Shown one piece after another: positions 8,029-16,398 of a DNA stretch of 64,000 nt. The position numbers and the translations under genes are program-made. The stretch covers positions 1-64,000 of the forward strand of contig PASP01000016.1 of NCBI GenBank assembly GCA_002712005.1, in the 5' to 3' direction. Numbering within the stretch: position 1 is the first letter of the stretch; each line of letters starts with the position of its first letter. Below the pieces are notes generated by a model. It was not told the origin of the DNA and did no database searches. It was given only the letters and a program-made list of their open reading frames with translations. The stretch is from Halobacteriovoraceae bacterium. Its GTDB lineage: Bacteria > Bdellovibrionota > Bacteriovoracia > Bacteriovoracales > Bacteriovoracaceae.

Positions 8029-10065
8029 ATGAAATTGATGAATTACTGTCTAGGTGAATGGAATGAGGGAAAGAATGTTCAAAAGGAACTCTTTAATTCA
8101 GTAAATGGAGAATTCATCGCCAGTGCATCTACTGAAGGACTTAATTTTGAAGAAATTCTCAATTATGCGCGCACAGTTGGAGGCACAAATTTAAGAAAGA
8201 TGACCTTTCATGAAAGAGGTCGTGCCCTTAAGGCCTTGGCCTTTCATCTCCTCTCCAAAAAAGACCAATTCTATGCCATCAGCTTTCAAACGGGGGCCAC
8301 AAAAGTAGACTCTTGGATTGATATCGAAGGTGGAATTGGAAATCTCTTTGCCATGAGTTCTAAAGCAAGAAGAGAAATGCCTGATGATTATATTTATACC
8401 GATGGAAAAGCAGAGATTCTCTCAAAAGAGGGCAGCTTTATCGGACATCATATTTATACTCCTAAAAAAGGAGTGGCCGTTCATATCAATGCCTATAATT
8501 TTCCCGTATGGGGGATGTTAGAAAAAATAGCGGTCAATCTTGTTGCCGGTGTTCCCTCAGTGGTTAAGCCTGCAACTATCACCTCTTACTTAACAGAAGC
8601 CGTTGTGAAAGAAATTATCGCTTCAGGAATTCTCCCTGAAGGTTCTCTTCAGCTTGTTTGTGGAAGTGCGAGAGAAATTCTTGATTTCACCAACTCCCAA
8701 GATGTTATCACCTTTACCGGATCGGCCTCAACAGGGCGAATGCTCAAGTCCCATAAGAATATCTTAGAGTATTCCATTCCCTTTAATATGGAAGCTGATA
8801 GCTTAAATTGTTCGATTCTAGGAGAAGATGCTGTTCCCGGTACTGAAGAGTTTGACCTCTTTATCAAAGAAGTCTCTAAAGAGATGACTGTCAAAGCTGG
8901 TCAAAAGTGTACGGCCATCCGTCGTGCCATCATTCCCGAAAATTTGATCGAAGATGTATCTAAGGCCTTGACCGCACGACTTGAAAAAGTCGTTATTGGT
9001 GATCCTCGTGAGAAAGAGGTAAGAATGGGGGCTCTGGCGTCTCGCGAACAACTTGAAGAAGTCCAAGGTAAAATCGAGGAACTTAAAGCATCAACAGAGC
9101 TTCTCTATCATAATACTGACCTCAAACTTGCAGGAGCGGCTAGCTTAGAAAAGGGCGCCTTCATTTCACCAACCCTCCTTCTTGCTAAAGATCCTATGAA
9201 TACTCCGGATGTACACAGTGTGGAAGCCTTCGGACCTGTATCTACACTTCTTCCCTATAAAACAGTTGAAGAAGCTGCACGCTTGGCCAATATGGGAGAA
9301 GGTTCACTAGTAGGATCCATTGTTAGTTACGATTCAAAATTTATTTCAAAAGTCACTTCAGAGATCGCCTCTCATCACGGAAGACTTTATTTTCTAGATA
9401 GAGAATGTGCAAAAGAGGCCACAGGGCACGGCTCCCCTCTACCTCAACTTGTCCACGGCGGTCCAGGACGTGCTGGTGGTGGAGAAGAAATGGGTGGAGT
9501 AAGAGGTGTCTTTCACTATATGCAAAGAACAGCGGTCCAAGGTCATCCTAGTGTGATTACGGATATCACTCATATTTATCAGCCAGGCGCTAAGAAAGTA
9601 GAAAGTGAACACCATCCTTTCCGCTACCACTTTGAAGATCTCTTCATTGGTCAAACTTTAACAACCCATAGAAGAACGATAACAGAAGCAGATGTGGTCA
9701 ACTTTGCCAATGTATCTTGGGATCACTTCTATGCTCACACCGATGATACAAGTTTTGAAAATACACTATTTGAAAAACGCGTGGCCCATGGATATTTCAT
9801 TATATCTGCTGCCGCAGGTCTCTTTGTTCATCCGGCCAAAGGTCCAGTTTTGGCCAATTATGGTCTTGATGAGCTTCGCTTTACGAAGCCCATGTATGTA
9901 GGCTCTACCATTTATGTGAAGCTTACATGTAAGGAAAAAATCGTCCAAGAAGATCGCGAAGATGAAGTACCAAGAGGAATTGTGAAGTGGAATGTAGAAG
10001 TCTACGATGAAACGCACGAGCTCTCTGCTCTCGCAACGATTCTTACTATGGTAGCCAAAAAGTAA
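8029..10065 (+). CDS. paaZ: Bifunctional aldehyde dehydrogenase / enoyl-CoA hydratase, PaaZ type
   Basis: The 678-residue product (E. coli PaaZ is about the same size) has an N-terminal ALDH domain with GQKCTAIRRA (catalytic Cys) and FNMEADSLN (general-base Glu). A C-terminal MaoC/hot-dog hydratase domain has DHFYAHTDD and VAHGYFIIS (Asp/His dyad). In the phenylacetate pathway PaaZ opens the oxepin-CoA ring and oxidises the semialdehyde. No other paa gene is nearby, so the role here may differ. I chose ATG 8029 (aaagg 8 bases upstream) over the TTG at 7996, because it gives family length and a PaaZ-like N-terminus. Confidence 0.9.
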   Translation: MKLMNYCLGEWNEGKNVQKELFNSVNGEFIASASTEGLNFEEILNYARTVGGTNLRKMTFHERGRALKALAFHLLSKKDQFYAISFQTGATKVDSWIDIEGGIGNLFAMSSKARREMPDDYIYTDGKAEILSKEGSFIGHHIYTPKKGVAVHINAYNFPVWGMLEKIAVNLVAGVPSVVKPATITSYLTEAVVKEIIASGILPEGSLQLVCGSAREILDFTNSQDVITFTGSASTGRMLKSHKNILEYSIPFNMEADSLNCSILGEDAVPGTEEFDLFIKEVSKEMTVKAGQKCTAIRRAIIPENLIEDVSKALTARLEKVVIGDPREKEVRMGALASREQLEEVQGKIEELKASTELLYHNTDLKLAGAASLEKGAFISPTLLLAKDPMNTPDVHSVEAFGPVSTLLPYKTVEEAARLANMGEGSLVGSIVSYDSKFISKVTSEIASHHGRLYFLDRECAKEATGHGSPLPQLVHGGPGRAGGGEEMGGVRGVFHYMQRTAVQGHPSVITDITHIYQPGAKKVESEHHPFRYHFEDLFIGQTLTTHRRTITEADVVNFANVSWDHFYAHTDDTSFENTLFEKRVAHGYFIISAAAGLFVHPAKGPVLANYGLDELRFTKPMYVGSTIYVKLTCKEKIVQEDREDEVPRGIVKWNVEVYDETHELSALATILTMVAKK

Positions 10066-10079
10066 TTTAATTATCTTGC

Positions 10080-10117
10080 AGAGGGCAAGAAGTTTAATTC
10101 TTGTCCTCTTTTTTTAT
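10080..10117 (+). terminator. Rho-independent terminator after paaZ
   Basis: agagggcaagaa and ttcttgtcctct form a 12-bp stem (one G-T pair), followed by an uninterrupted run of seven or more T residues, 15 bases after the paaZ stop. Confidence 0.9.
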
Positions 10118-10118
10118 T

Positions 10119-10571
10119 TTAGTCACTAAATAAAGAAGTCCAGTCAGCACTTATTACAAATACCCTATTTTGATAAAGATAAAATATTATTTCTACGCCT
10201 TCATCTGTAAATGTCCTCAGAGTTTGTAAGCCTTCTTCCTCTCTAGAGTAAATATGTTCAAAGAAGTTATACAGATCAAATTCCTTCATTCCATAGAATT
10301 TTAGTAATTCAGAATTGCCTGTAATAAGTGACAGTTCTTTCGCTCTCTGCTCAGACAACGTTGCTTTCAACGTTTTAAAAGTATCGAAACTACATGCTAA
10401 AAAGTTGTTTTCTCCAAAATAAACATATCTTAAGCTATCACCCAAACCGTATTGAACATCTTCAAAGTTTTCTTCAATTATCTGACAGTAGCTTTCTTTA
10501 AGACCAACAAAGTCTGCATTAATTGATACGATTGAAATAACTGTTATAAAAAATAAAAACATTTTTTTCAT
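10119..10571 (-). CDS. Small secreted protein of unknown function
   Basis: The 150-residue product has a clear Sec signal peptide (MKKMFLFFITVISIVSINA) and an acidic mature part with two Cys (SYCQII and FLACSF) that could form a disulfide in the periplasm. No known domain is recognised. A GAGG Shine-Dalgarno precedes the ATG. It is divergent from the small secreted protein gene at 10721; the 149-base gap is very AT-rich and holds an inverted repeat. Its 3' end abuts the paaZ terminator. Confidence 0.7.
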   Translation of the reverse strand: MKKMFLFFITVISIVSINADFVGLKESYCQIIEENFEDVQYGLGDSLRYVYFGENNFLACSFDTFKTLKATLSEQRAKELSLITGNSELLKFYGMKEFDLYNFFEHIYSREEEGLQTLRTFTDEGVEIIFYLYQNRVFVISADWTSLFSD

Positions 10572-10588
10572 ATGACCTCACGACAATA

Positions 10589-10602
10589 ATTCCACATGGA
10601 AT
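10589..10602. promoter_or_regulatory. Short inverted repeat between divergent secreted-protein genes
   Basis: attcc-acat-ggaat is a perfect 5-bp inverted repeat 18 bases upstream of the minus-strand start at 10571 and within the shared promoter region of the gene at 10721. It could be an operator. No regulator is known. Confidence 0.3.
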
Positions 10603-10720
10603 ACCAATATTTTTAATAAACAACAAGTACAATTTAAAAATAAAATTATTTATTGTTTTATCGTACTTCTTTTAATAGGTTCCCATCACATTTAAAAAAT
10701 CTAATTAAAGGAGTTATCAA

Positions 10721-11029
10721 ATGAAAAAAATCTTTATTACTTTTCTTATGGTAGTGAGTACCCTATCAACTTATGCTTACACTTTTACAGCAAACGCAAA
10801 TGTACAAGTTACTCCTACTCTAGGCACAGTACAGGTTTATAACCACTTAAATAGACCAATCATTTGTTCAGGTAGAGCAGATGGTGTAACAAGAAGTGGC
10901 TTGCTTTATCAAGCATTTATAAAAAATCAACTGATATATCCAAATCTGTTTGCATATATGTATGTACAAACAAACCAAATGGATATTTTTAGATATGTAA
11001 AACCGTATATTTCTTGTCATACCATCTAG
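10721..11029 (+). CDS. Small secreted protein of unknown function
   Basis: The 102-residue product has a signal peptide (MKKIFITFLMVVSTLSTYAYT) and a mature part beginning with a beta-rich stretch (VQVTPTLGTVQVYNHLNRPI). It has two Cys (IICSGR and ISCHTI), probably disulfide-bonded. The start is supported by AAAGGAG 7 bases before the ATG, and the end by a very strong terminator 12 bases after the stop. No family is recognised. The paired arrangement with the divergent gene at 10571 suggests joint control of two exported products. Confidence 0.7.
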   Translation: MKKIFITFLMVVSTLSTYAYTFTANANVQVTPTLGTVQVYNHLNRPIICSGRADGVTRSGLLYQAFIKNQLIYPNLFAYMYVQTNQMDIFRYVKPYISCHTI

Positions 11030-11041
11030 TTTCTTCATACA

Positions 11042-11095
11042 GCATGCTTTGAAAATACTTTGTAATGATTTTCAAAGCATGCATTTCTTTTTTTT
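11042..11095 (+). terminator. Strong rho-independent terminator
   Basis: A perfect 15-bp inverted repeat (gcatgctttgaaaat / attttcaaagcatgc, loop 11 bases) is followed by atttc and a run of eight T. It ends the small gene at 10721-11029. The same hairpin also lies just past the end of the minus-strand patatin gene but has no T run in that direction. Confidence 0.92.
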
Positions 11096-11105
11096 CAATT
11101 CAATT

Positions 11106-13340
11106 TTAAAAAAATTCTAGAAACTGATAACCAAAGAAGAACATAAGTTGAAAACGATTCGAGCCTGCTCGTTTCCAAGGATAGATCTGTCCAAAGAGAT
11201 GAAATTTAAGACGCTCTAGAATCGTCATAGATAGAGTCGGTCCAATTACCCATTGAGAGCATCCGTAGGAAAGAGACTGACTCTGATCGGGATCACAGGC
11301 ATCACTTCCAAGATCATCTCCCGTACTAAAGAGATGCCCCCCTTTAAAACCAAATTGGTATTGGGTGAATTCATCACTCAAATAAAGAGATTCATATTCA
11401 AGCCCAAGCATGGGGGTAAAGGCCGATATAGGTCTTGCTTCGCCAAGAAGTGTATCTGCTCCTTGGTAGAGAAATGAGCCATGTAAACGGATACGAGATC
11501 CTAGTCCTGGTCCAGCTTTCAAGGCCCGACTGAAACCAACTTCTAAACCAGATCCTACAGAGATATAGGCAGTAGCGGGAGATGGTGTATACTTTATATA
11601 GTTAAGGGCAGGCTTAAAAATAGTATCTAAGGCGAATCCTTGACCTGATGGTTGTTTTTCGGCCAATTTACTATTCATATCAGATAGCTTTTTTTGAATT
11701 TGAATTGTTGCGAACATGGGGTTCTCTTTCGCTTCGTCTAAATCGTGGAATTGAAAGTTTCTCTTTTCTAAGATTTCCATAAAATATTGAAAATCATTCT
11801 TATATTCAATATCACTCAACACAGTTCTCTGTGTTTTTTCTATCACCTTACAGCTTCTAAAATCGCCCTCATTTTTCATATCACTGGAAAGACTACAATA
11901 GTAGGCCAAGCGATCAAAGCTTGCCTGGAGCAATGTGAGGAAATTGGGATCATCAACATCTTCACAATGACCGATACCTTTTTGAGTTTCTTCAAATTTA
12001 GAAATGATACAAAGAAGAGGGGCCCATTGAGCTTTTCTCTTATGAGAGGCCATAAATTCTTTAACAATCCCTCGGCTATCAAATGGAATCATATGTTGAT
12101 AGGCATCGAACATCCCTACATAGAAGTCAAAACGCCTAAACGATTCTTCAAAAAAGCCTAGGAAGGCCAATAGCGGTTCACTGGCCAGAGGAAGATAATT
12201 CTTTGTCGTCGCTAAAATCGAACTATAGCGGGGATACTCTTCTATCAACGAGGCAAGTTCTTTAGAACGAGCAGAAGAGATAAATTGATTTAAAAAGCGA
12301 TAGAAGAACTGAAAAATCCCCTCTACTTGGGTGGAATACTCATCTTTCAAGGTGGGATACTCTTTCAGATTCGTATCAATAAAGGCAAATTGAATATCAT
12401 CAGGAAGACCTTCTCTTTCTTTCTTCTTCTTTCTCCAATTCCAATCATTTTTGGTATATTCAAGCCCATTCGCAGCTAAATTAAAAGCTGTACGAATAGG
12501 ACCATTATCAAATACCCCTCCATCCAAGAATTTATCTGTGCGGGAGTTTTCCTTGGTGCAATGTCCTCCTTTTTCTAAAGGCTTTTTAATACAGTAGGAA
12601 ATAGGAACCGGAGAAAATGCAAGCGGAAAAGCAGCTGTTGCTGAAAGGAGTTTTCTTATAATTCCAAAATTATCTTTTGTTTCAGAAGAGTGTCCATGTC
12701 GAAAAGGTAGGAGAAGACGAATCCTTTTCTCATCGGGAAAGAGATAATTGGAAAGCTTTGGAGCTCTGCCCTCTCCTCTCCCCTCAATCCTAACCATAAA
12801 GGTTTCGGCCAATCTTGGTACACTTAATCTTTCAACAATGGGAAGGTCATATTTATTGGCCCTCGTTACAGATACACTTAGCACCACATCACAATCTTTC
12901 TTAAAACCTCTACGCCAATGTTCCTCCATAAGATCAAGAATCAATTCAACTTGATCTCTAGAGAAGAGATTATACTTTCCTACTTTTTTGGGATCATAGA
13001 GAGTATCAATATTTAAGGGAATCCAGCTCTTCCAAAAGATATTATCTTGGGGGCCACTATTTTCTAAAGAGCATTGATCGATGATAGAGAGGAGAGAGTT
13101 AATACCTCCAGCACTTGCTCCCGTAACGAGTTTCAATTCATGAGACTGGGCCAATTTTATAATCTGATTAGAAAAGTAAAGTAAACCGCCTTGATAAGAG
13201 CCTAAACTCACTCCTCCAGAAGTCGTTAACGCCAGGGCTTTTTTCTTTAATTGATTCTTCTTTTCAGAGGTCTCTGAAGCAAAAATAGAAGAAGATATTA
13301 TCAGGACAACACTGATCAAATAAAGAAGGTTTCTTTTCAT
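11106..13340 (-). CDS. Patatin-like phospholipase with a C-terminal outer-membrane-barrel-like region
   Basis: The 744-residue product has a signal peptide (about 21 residues), then a patatin domain. The oxyanion-type glycine motif is SGGVSLGSYQGG (about 41-52), the nucleophile is Ser76 in GASAGG, and the partner Asp is in FLDGGVFDNGP. These form the Ser-Asp dyad of patatin lipid acyl hydrolases. After a long helical middle part the last ~150 residues are strand-like (LGSRIRLHGSFLYQG, FQLMFFFGYQFLEFF) and end in Phe-Phe, suggesting a small barrel or outer-membrane attachment. It differs from type Vd PlpD proteins in domain order and size. Predicted role: surface or secreted lipolysis. Confidence 0.8.
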   Translation of the reverse strand: MKRNLLYLISVVLIISSSIFASETSEKKNQLKKKALALTTSGGVSLGSYQGGLLYFSNQIIKLAQSHELKLVTGASAGGINSLLSIIDQCSLENSGPQDNIFWKSWIPLNIDTLYDPKKVGKYNLFSRDQVELILDLMEEHWRRGFKKDCDVVLSVSVTRANKYDLPIVERLSVPRLAETFMVRIEGRGEGRAPKLSNYLFPDEKRIRLLLPFRHGHSSETKDNFGIIRKLLSATAAFPLAFSPVPISYCIKKPLEKGGHCTKENSRTDKFLDGGVFDNGPIRTAFNLAANGLEYTKNDWNWRKKKKEREGLPDDIQFAFIDTNLKEYPTLKDEYSTQVEGIFQFFYRFLNQFISSARSKELASLIEEYPRYSSILATTKNYLPLASEPLLAFLGFFEESFRRFDFYVGMFDAYQHMIPFDSRGIVKEFMASHKRKAQWAPLLCIISKFEETQKGIGHCEDVDDPNFLTLLQASFDRLAYYCSLSSDMKNEGDFRSCKVIEKTQRTVLSDIEYKNDFQYFMEILEKRNFQFHDLDEAKENPMFATIQIQKKLSDMNSKLAEKQPSGQGFALDTIFKPALNYIKYTPSPATAYISVGSGLEVGFSRALKAGPGLGSRIRLHGSFLYQGADTLLGEARPISAFTPMLGLEYESLYLSDEFTQYQFGFKGGHLFSTGDDLGSDACDPDQSQSLSYGCSQWVIGPTLSMTILERLKFHLFGQIYPWKRAGSNRFQLMFFFGYQFLEFF

Positions 13341-13470
13341 AAAACCATTATAGAAGGCCTTTTCAGGATACGTCGAATAAAAAGAAAAAAAAACTGATTA
13401 TAGTTTATACAGTTTACTAATTTTTCCATAAATCCTTGGGAAAAAATGAGATCCCTTGGTAAATTAGATT

Positions 13471-14517
13471 ATGGCCAGAATGCTCAAATCACGCCCCCAT
13501 TTAACTCATCACTCTCTTCACTATATTAGAAAAGATAGATTACTGGATACTCCACTGTGTGAGCTCCCCTTAAGCCTTGATCGTCATTGGGTAAAAAAGA
13601 ATATTCAAAAGCTTTATCGAGAACTCAAAAATAAAGGCATAAAATTTAAACCTCATATTTGGATTTCGGATGACTGGTTCTCTCCAGATGGAAGCGCTGG
13701 ATTTGCTCTTCCCTTTTTTATTCTCCATCCTCGCTTAATTGAATTAGAGATTGAAATGATTGGAGAAGCAGAAGGAGCTACCCCGAAATGGTGTATGCAA
13801 TTGATGAGGCATGAAACTGGCCATGCCATGGATAATGCCTATCATTTGAGAAAGAATAAGAAACGCCAAGAACTTTTTGGATTGACTACTGAGCCCTATC
13901 CCGAGGCCTATCTCCCTAACCCTAGGTCTAAAGAATTTGTACGTCATCTTGCCGGTCACTATGCTCAATCTCATCCCGATGAAGATTGGGCGGAAACATT
14001 CGCAACATGGCTCACTCCACGCTCTGGTTGGAGAACCAAATACAAAAATTGGCCTGCTTTAGAGAAGCTCTTACTTCTTGATTCTATGATGGATTCTCTA
14101 AAAGGAAAGAAGCCTCCCCACTTGAAATGGACTGAAGTCGATTCAATTGAAAAAAATAAGCAAACTCTCAGAGAATACTATAGAAAGAAAAGAATTCGTT
14201 TTGGAATGAATAAGTCACCTATGTTTAAACGTGACCTTAAAAGAATATTTTCTTCACATGGAAAAGTGCCCGCATGGAAATTTATCCACTCTCATAAGAA
14301 AGAGATTGTCGAAGAAGTGGCCAAAGAAACAGACTTACAACTTTTTAAAGTTAAAAAGATAGTTGTTGAAATTCAAAGATCCTGCCGCGAAGAAGAGCTT
14401 CGTCTGATTAGCTCTGACACTCAAACTTCTCAGGCCAAGAAAAAAGCTCTTATTCACCTTATCATGGACAATACCGATCGTTTCTTTGAAGAGCGCTCTG
14501 GACATATCATCATGTAA
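13471..14517 (+). CDS. Putative zinc metallopeptidase (HExxH-type, cytoplasmic)
   Basis: The 348-residue product has the zincin motif HETGH at residues 114-118 (MRHETGHAMDNAYHL) and a downstream DEDWAETFATW where Glu175 could be the third zinc ligand. This arrangement occurs in uncharacterised bacterial putative zinc-binding metallopeptidases. It lacks a signal peptide. The C-terminal third is Lys/Arg-rich and helical. It lies 73 bases upstream of an ATP-grasp ligase gene on the same strand. A functional pairing (peptide ligase plus peptidase) is inferred from this position. Confidence 0.7.
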   Translation: MARMLKSRPHLTHHSLHYIRKDRLLDTPLCELPLSLDRHWVKKNIQKLYRELKNKGIKFKPHIWISDDWFSPDGSAGFALPFFILHPRLIELEIEMIGEAEGATPKWCMQLMRHETGHAMDNAYHLRKNKKRQELFGLTTEPYPEAYLPNPRSKEFVRHLAGHYAQSHPDEDWAETFATWLTPRSGWRTKYKNWPALEKLLLLDSMMDSLKGKKPPHLKWTEVDSIEKNKQTLREYYRKKRIRFGMNKSPMFKRDLKRIFSSHGKVPAWKFIHSHKKEIVEEVAKETDLQLFKVKKIVVEIQRSCREEELRLISSDTQTSQAKKKALIHLIMDNTDRFFEERSGHIIM

Positions 14518-14590
14518 GGCGCTGGACTGTCATACCCCCTTTAGTATATTCTTAATTAGGAATGATTAAATTTTATAAAGGGTCTTTATA

Positions 14591-15670
14591 GTGATAGCGA
14601 AAAGATTAAGAATTCTCGTTCTTATGCACTCAGAGCTGGTTCCACCGACTAAGGAACAAGAATCAGAGAAGGAAGAATCTTCAAAAGACCCCTATATTCA
14701 TTTAAAAAAACTCGCCGACAAAGACCGCTTAGAGACTCCATGGACAACGGAACATGATATCCTCTTTCATCTCCAAGAGATGGGTCATAAAGTTAGGGCC
14801 CTAGGAGTCTATTCTGATCTACTTAAGATTAGAGCGGCCATTGATGAGTTCAAGCCCCACATCGTTTACAATCTACTCGAAGAATTCGATGGAGAAACTG
14901 TTTTTGATTCTCACGTGGTCTCTTATCTAGAATTACTCAGAGTACCCTATACCGGTAATAATCCTCGTGCTCTTATGATAGCTAGAGATAAGTCCTTGGC
15001 CAAAAAGATATTAATGTATCACAGAATCAAAACACCAAAGTTTGCAGTCTTTCCAAAGAATAAAAAAAGAAAAGTATCCAAGAGCTTACAATTTCCTCTT
15101 ATCGTGAAGTGCCTCGACGAAGATGCCTCATTGGCCCTAAGTAAAGCATCAGTGGTCCACTCTGAAGAGAAGCTTTATGAAAGAGTCGATTATATAAATC
15201 AAAAAATTGGGGTGGATGCCATTGTTGAAGAATTTATAGAAGGCAGAGAATTCTATGTGGGCGTTCTCGGTAATTACCGGCTAGAGCTTCTTCCTGTCTG
15301 GGAAGTATTTTATAAGAAAGCAGATCATCCTGAAAAAGAATTCTATTCTAGAAGTGCAAAGTGGAATGAGAAATATAGATCACGTAAAGGAATCGATAGT
15401 GGCAAGGCCAAAATTAGTCCTGAGCTAGAAAAGAAAATCCAAACGATCGCAAAGAAAACCTACAAGGCCTTAGATCTTAATGGATATGCTCGTATTGATG
15501 TTCGAATGGACAAAAATGAAAATGTCTATGTGATCGAAGCCAATCCTAATCCCAATATTGCTATGGATGATGAATTTGCAGAAAGTTCATATTACCAAGA
15601 TCAGTGGGATTATCACGATCTTCTTCACAAAATCTTAAATCTCGGACTGGGCTGGCAAAAAGGGAGCTAA
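14591..15670 (+). CDS. ATP-grasp ligase of the D-Ala-D-Ala ligase superfamily
   Basis: The 359-residue product has an N-terminal Rossmann-like part (VLMHSELVPP, then HIVYNLLEEFDGE and YTGNNPRALMIARDKSLAKK, typical of the Ddl group). The ATP-grasp domain follows (FPLIVKCLDEDASLALSK, VEEFIEGREFYVGVLGN) and the metal-binding YVIEANPNPNI near the end. These catalyse carboxylate-amine ligation through acyl-phosphate. The acidic N-terminal insert (KEQESEKEESSKDPY) is unlike housekeeping Ddl, so the substrate is probably another peptide. Start is GTG with AAAGGG 9 bases upstream. Partner of the upstream metallopeptidase. Confidence 0.82.
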   Translation: MIAKRLRILVLMHSELVPPTKEQESEKEESSKDPYIHLKKLADKDRLETPWTTEHDILFHLQEMGHKVRALGVYSDLLKIRAAIDEFKPHIVYNLLEEFDGETVFDSHVVSYLELLRVPYTGNNPRALMIARDKSLAKKILMYHRIKTPKFAVFPKNKKRKVSKSLQFPLIVKCLDEDASLALSKASVVHSEEKLYERVDYINQKIGVDAIVEEFIEGREFYVGVLGNYRLELLPVWEVFYKKADHPEKEFYSRSAKWNEKYRSRKGIDSGKAKISPELEKKIQTIAKKTYKALDLNGYARIDVRMDKNENVYVIEANPNPNIAMDDEFAESSYYQDQWDYHDLLHKILNLGLGWQKGS

Positions 15671-15679
15671 TAAGCTCCC
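15657..15679 (-). terminator. Terminator of the CarD-like gene, overlapping the ATP-grasp stop
   Basis: gggagct / agctccc makes a 7-bp stem with a 4-base loop (15662-15679). On the minus strand it is followed by five T. The left arm contains the last codons of the ATP-grasp gene. Confidence 0.75.
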
Positions 15680-15690
15680 CCATCTCTTTG

Positions 15691-16239
15691 TTATTGGAGA
15701 ATTCGCTTCTTAATCGTCTTCTTAGCTTCATCGACCTCACATTCAAAAACAAATGCGTATTCCTTAGAAACTGTTTCGAGAAGTTCGTTCATAAGCTGGC
15801 GCTCAACAGCACCTTTATCTTTTAAAAGTTGGATCTCTTTAATAACGGCCAGGATATTTCCGAGAGTTACCTGATTAGATCGAACTCTATCTTGATAGTT
15901 AGCAATTCTGTCTTTACGACTGTCATACTCTTTCTTTACATCTTTCTTTTGAATCGTATCTAGAGAGCGATTGAAAGAACCTTTTGTAGCAACCTTACGA
16001 ATGAGAATATCTGAATCAGTAGGAATCATATTCTTCATCTTTTGGTGCATACTTTCGATCGTGAAGAAACTTCTCTCTAATCCAGGCATATGCTCAACAC
16101 CAATCATCTTTCCAATTCCAAATTTTGGAGAAACAACGATATCATTTGGGGAAAATGTGCGTTTTTCAAAAAACTCGAGTTCTTGATCTTGCCCGAAGTA
16201 TTCTTGTTGGCCGGTTAAGGCAGCAGTCGAAGTTTCGAT
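15691..16239 (-). CDS. CarD-like transcription regulator, start codon non-canonical
   Basis: The frame encodes a CarD_CdnL/TRCF RNAP-interaction-type beta domain, with FSPNDIVVSPKFGIGKMIGVE leading into LERSFFTIE and MKNMIPTDSD, then a helical C-terminal part (about 182 residues in all). CarD proteins bind the RNA polymerase beta subunit and steady open complexes. The first in-frame ATG (16107) would delete the opening strands of this domain. Between it and the upstream stop there is no ATG, GTG or TTG. The best candidate is ATC at 16239, with AAAGGA 7 bases upstream. Alternatives are ATT further up, or a sequence error. Confidence 0.7.
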   Translation of the reverse strand: METSTAALTGQQEYFGQDQELEFFEKRTFSPNDIVVSPKFGIGKMIGVEHMPGLERSFFTIESMHQKMKNMIPTDSDILIRKVATKGSFNRSLDTIQKKDVKKEYDSRKDRIANYQDRVRSNQVTLGNILAVIKEIQLLKDKGAVERQLMNELLETVSKEYAFVFECEVDEAKKTIKKRILQ

Positions 16240-16398
16240 AGGACAGTCCTTTGTTATGGGGTTGATCGCAATCCATTGCGTTATGCTCTTACATAGTCTA
16301 TCCCTATGGTATCAACAAAAAATGGAGAAAGTCTAATTTTGTCCAATATTTAAGGCTTAGGGTGTCATTTCTAAGGAAAATAAGGTAAGAGAATTCTT

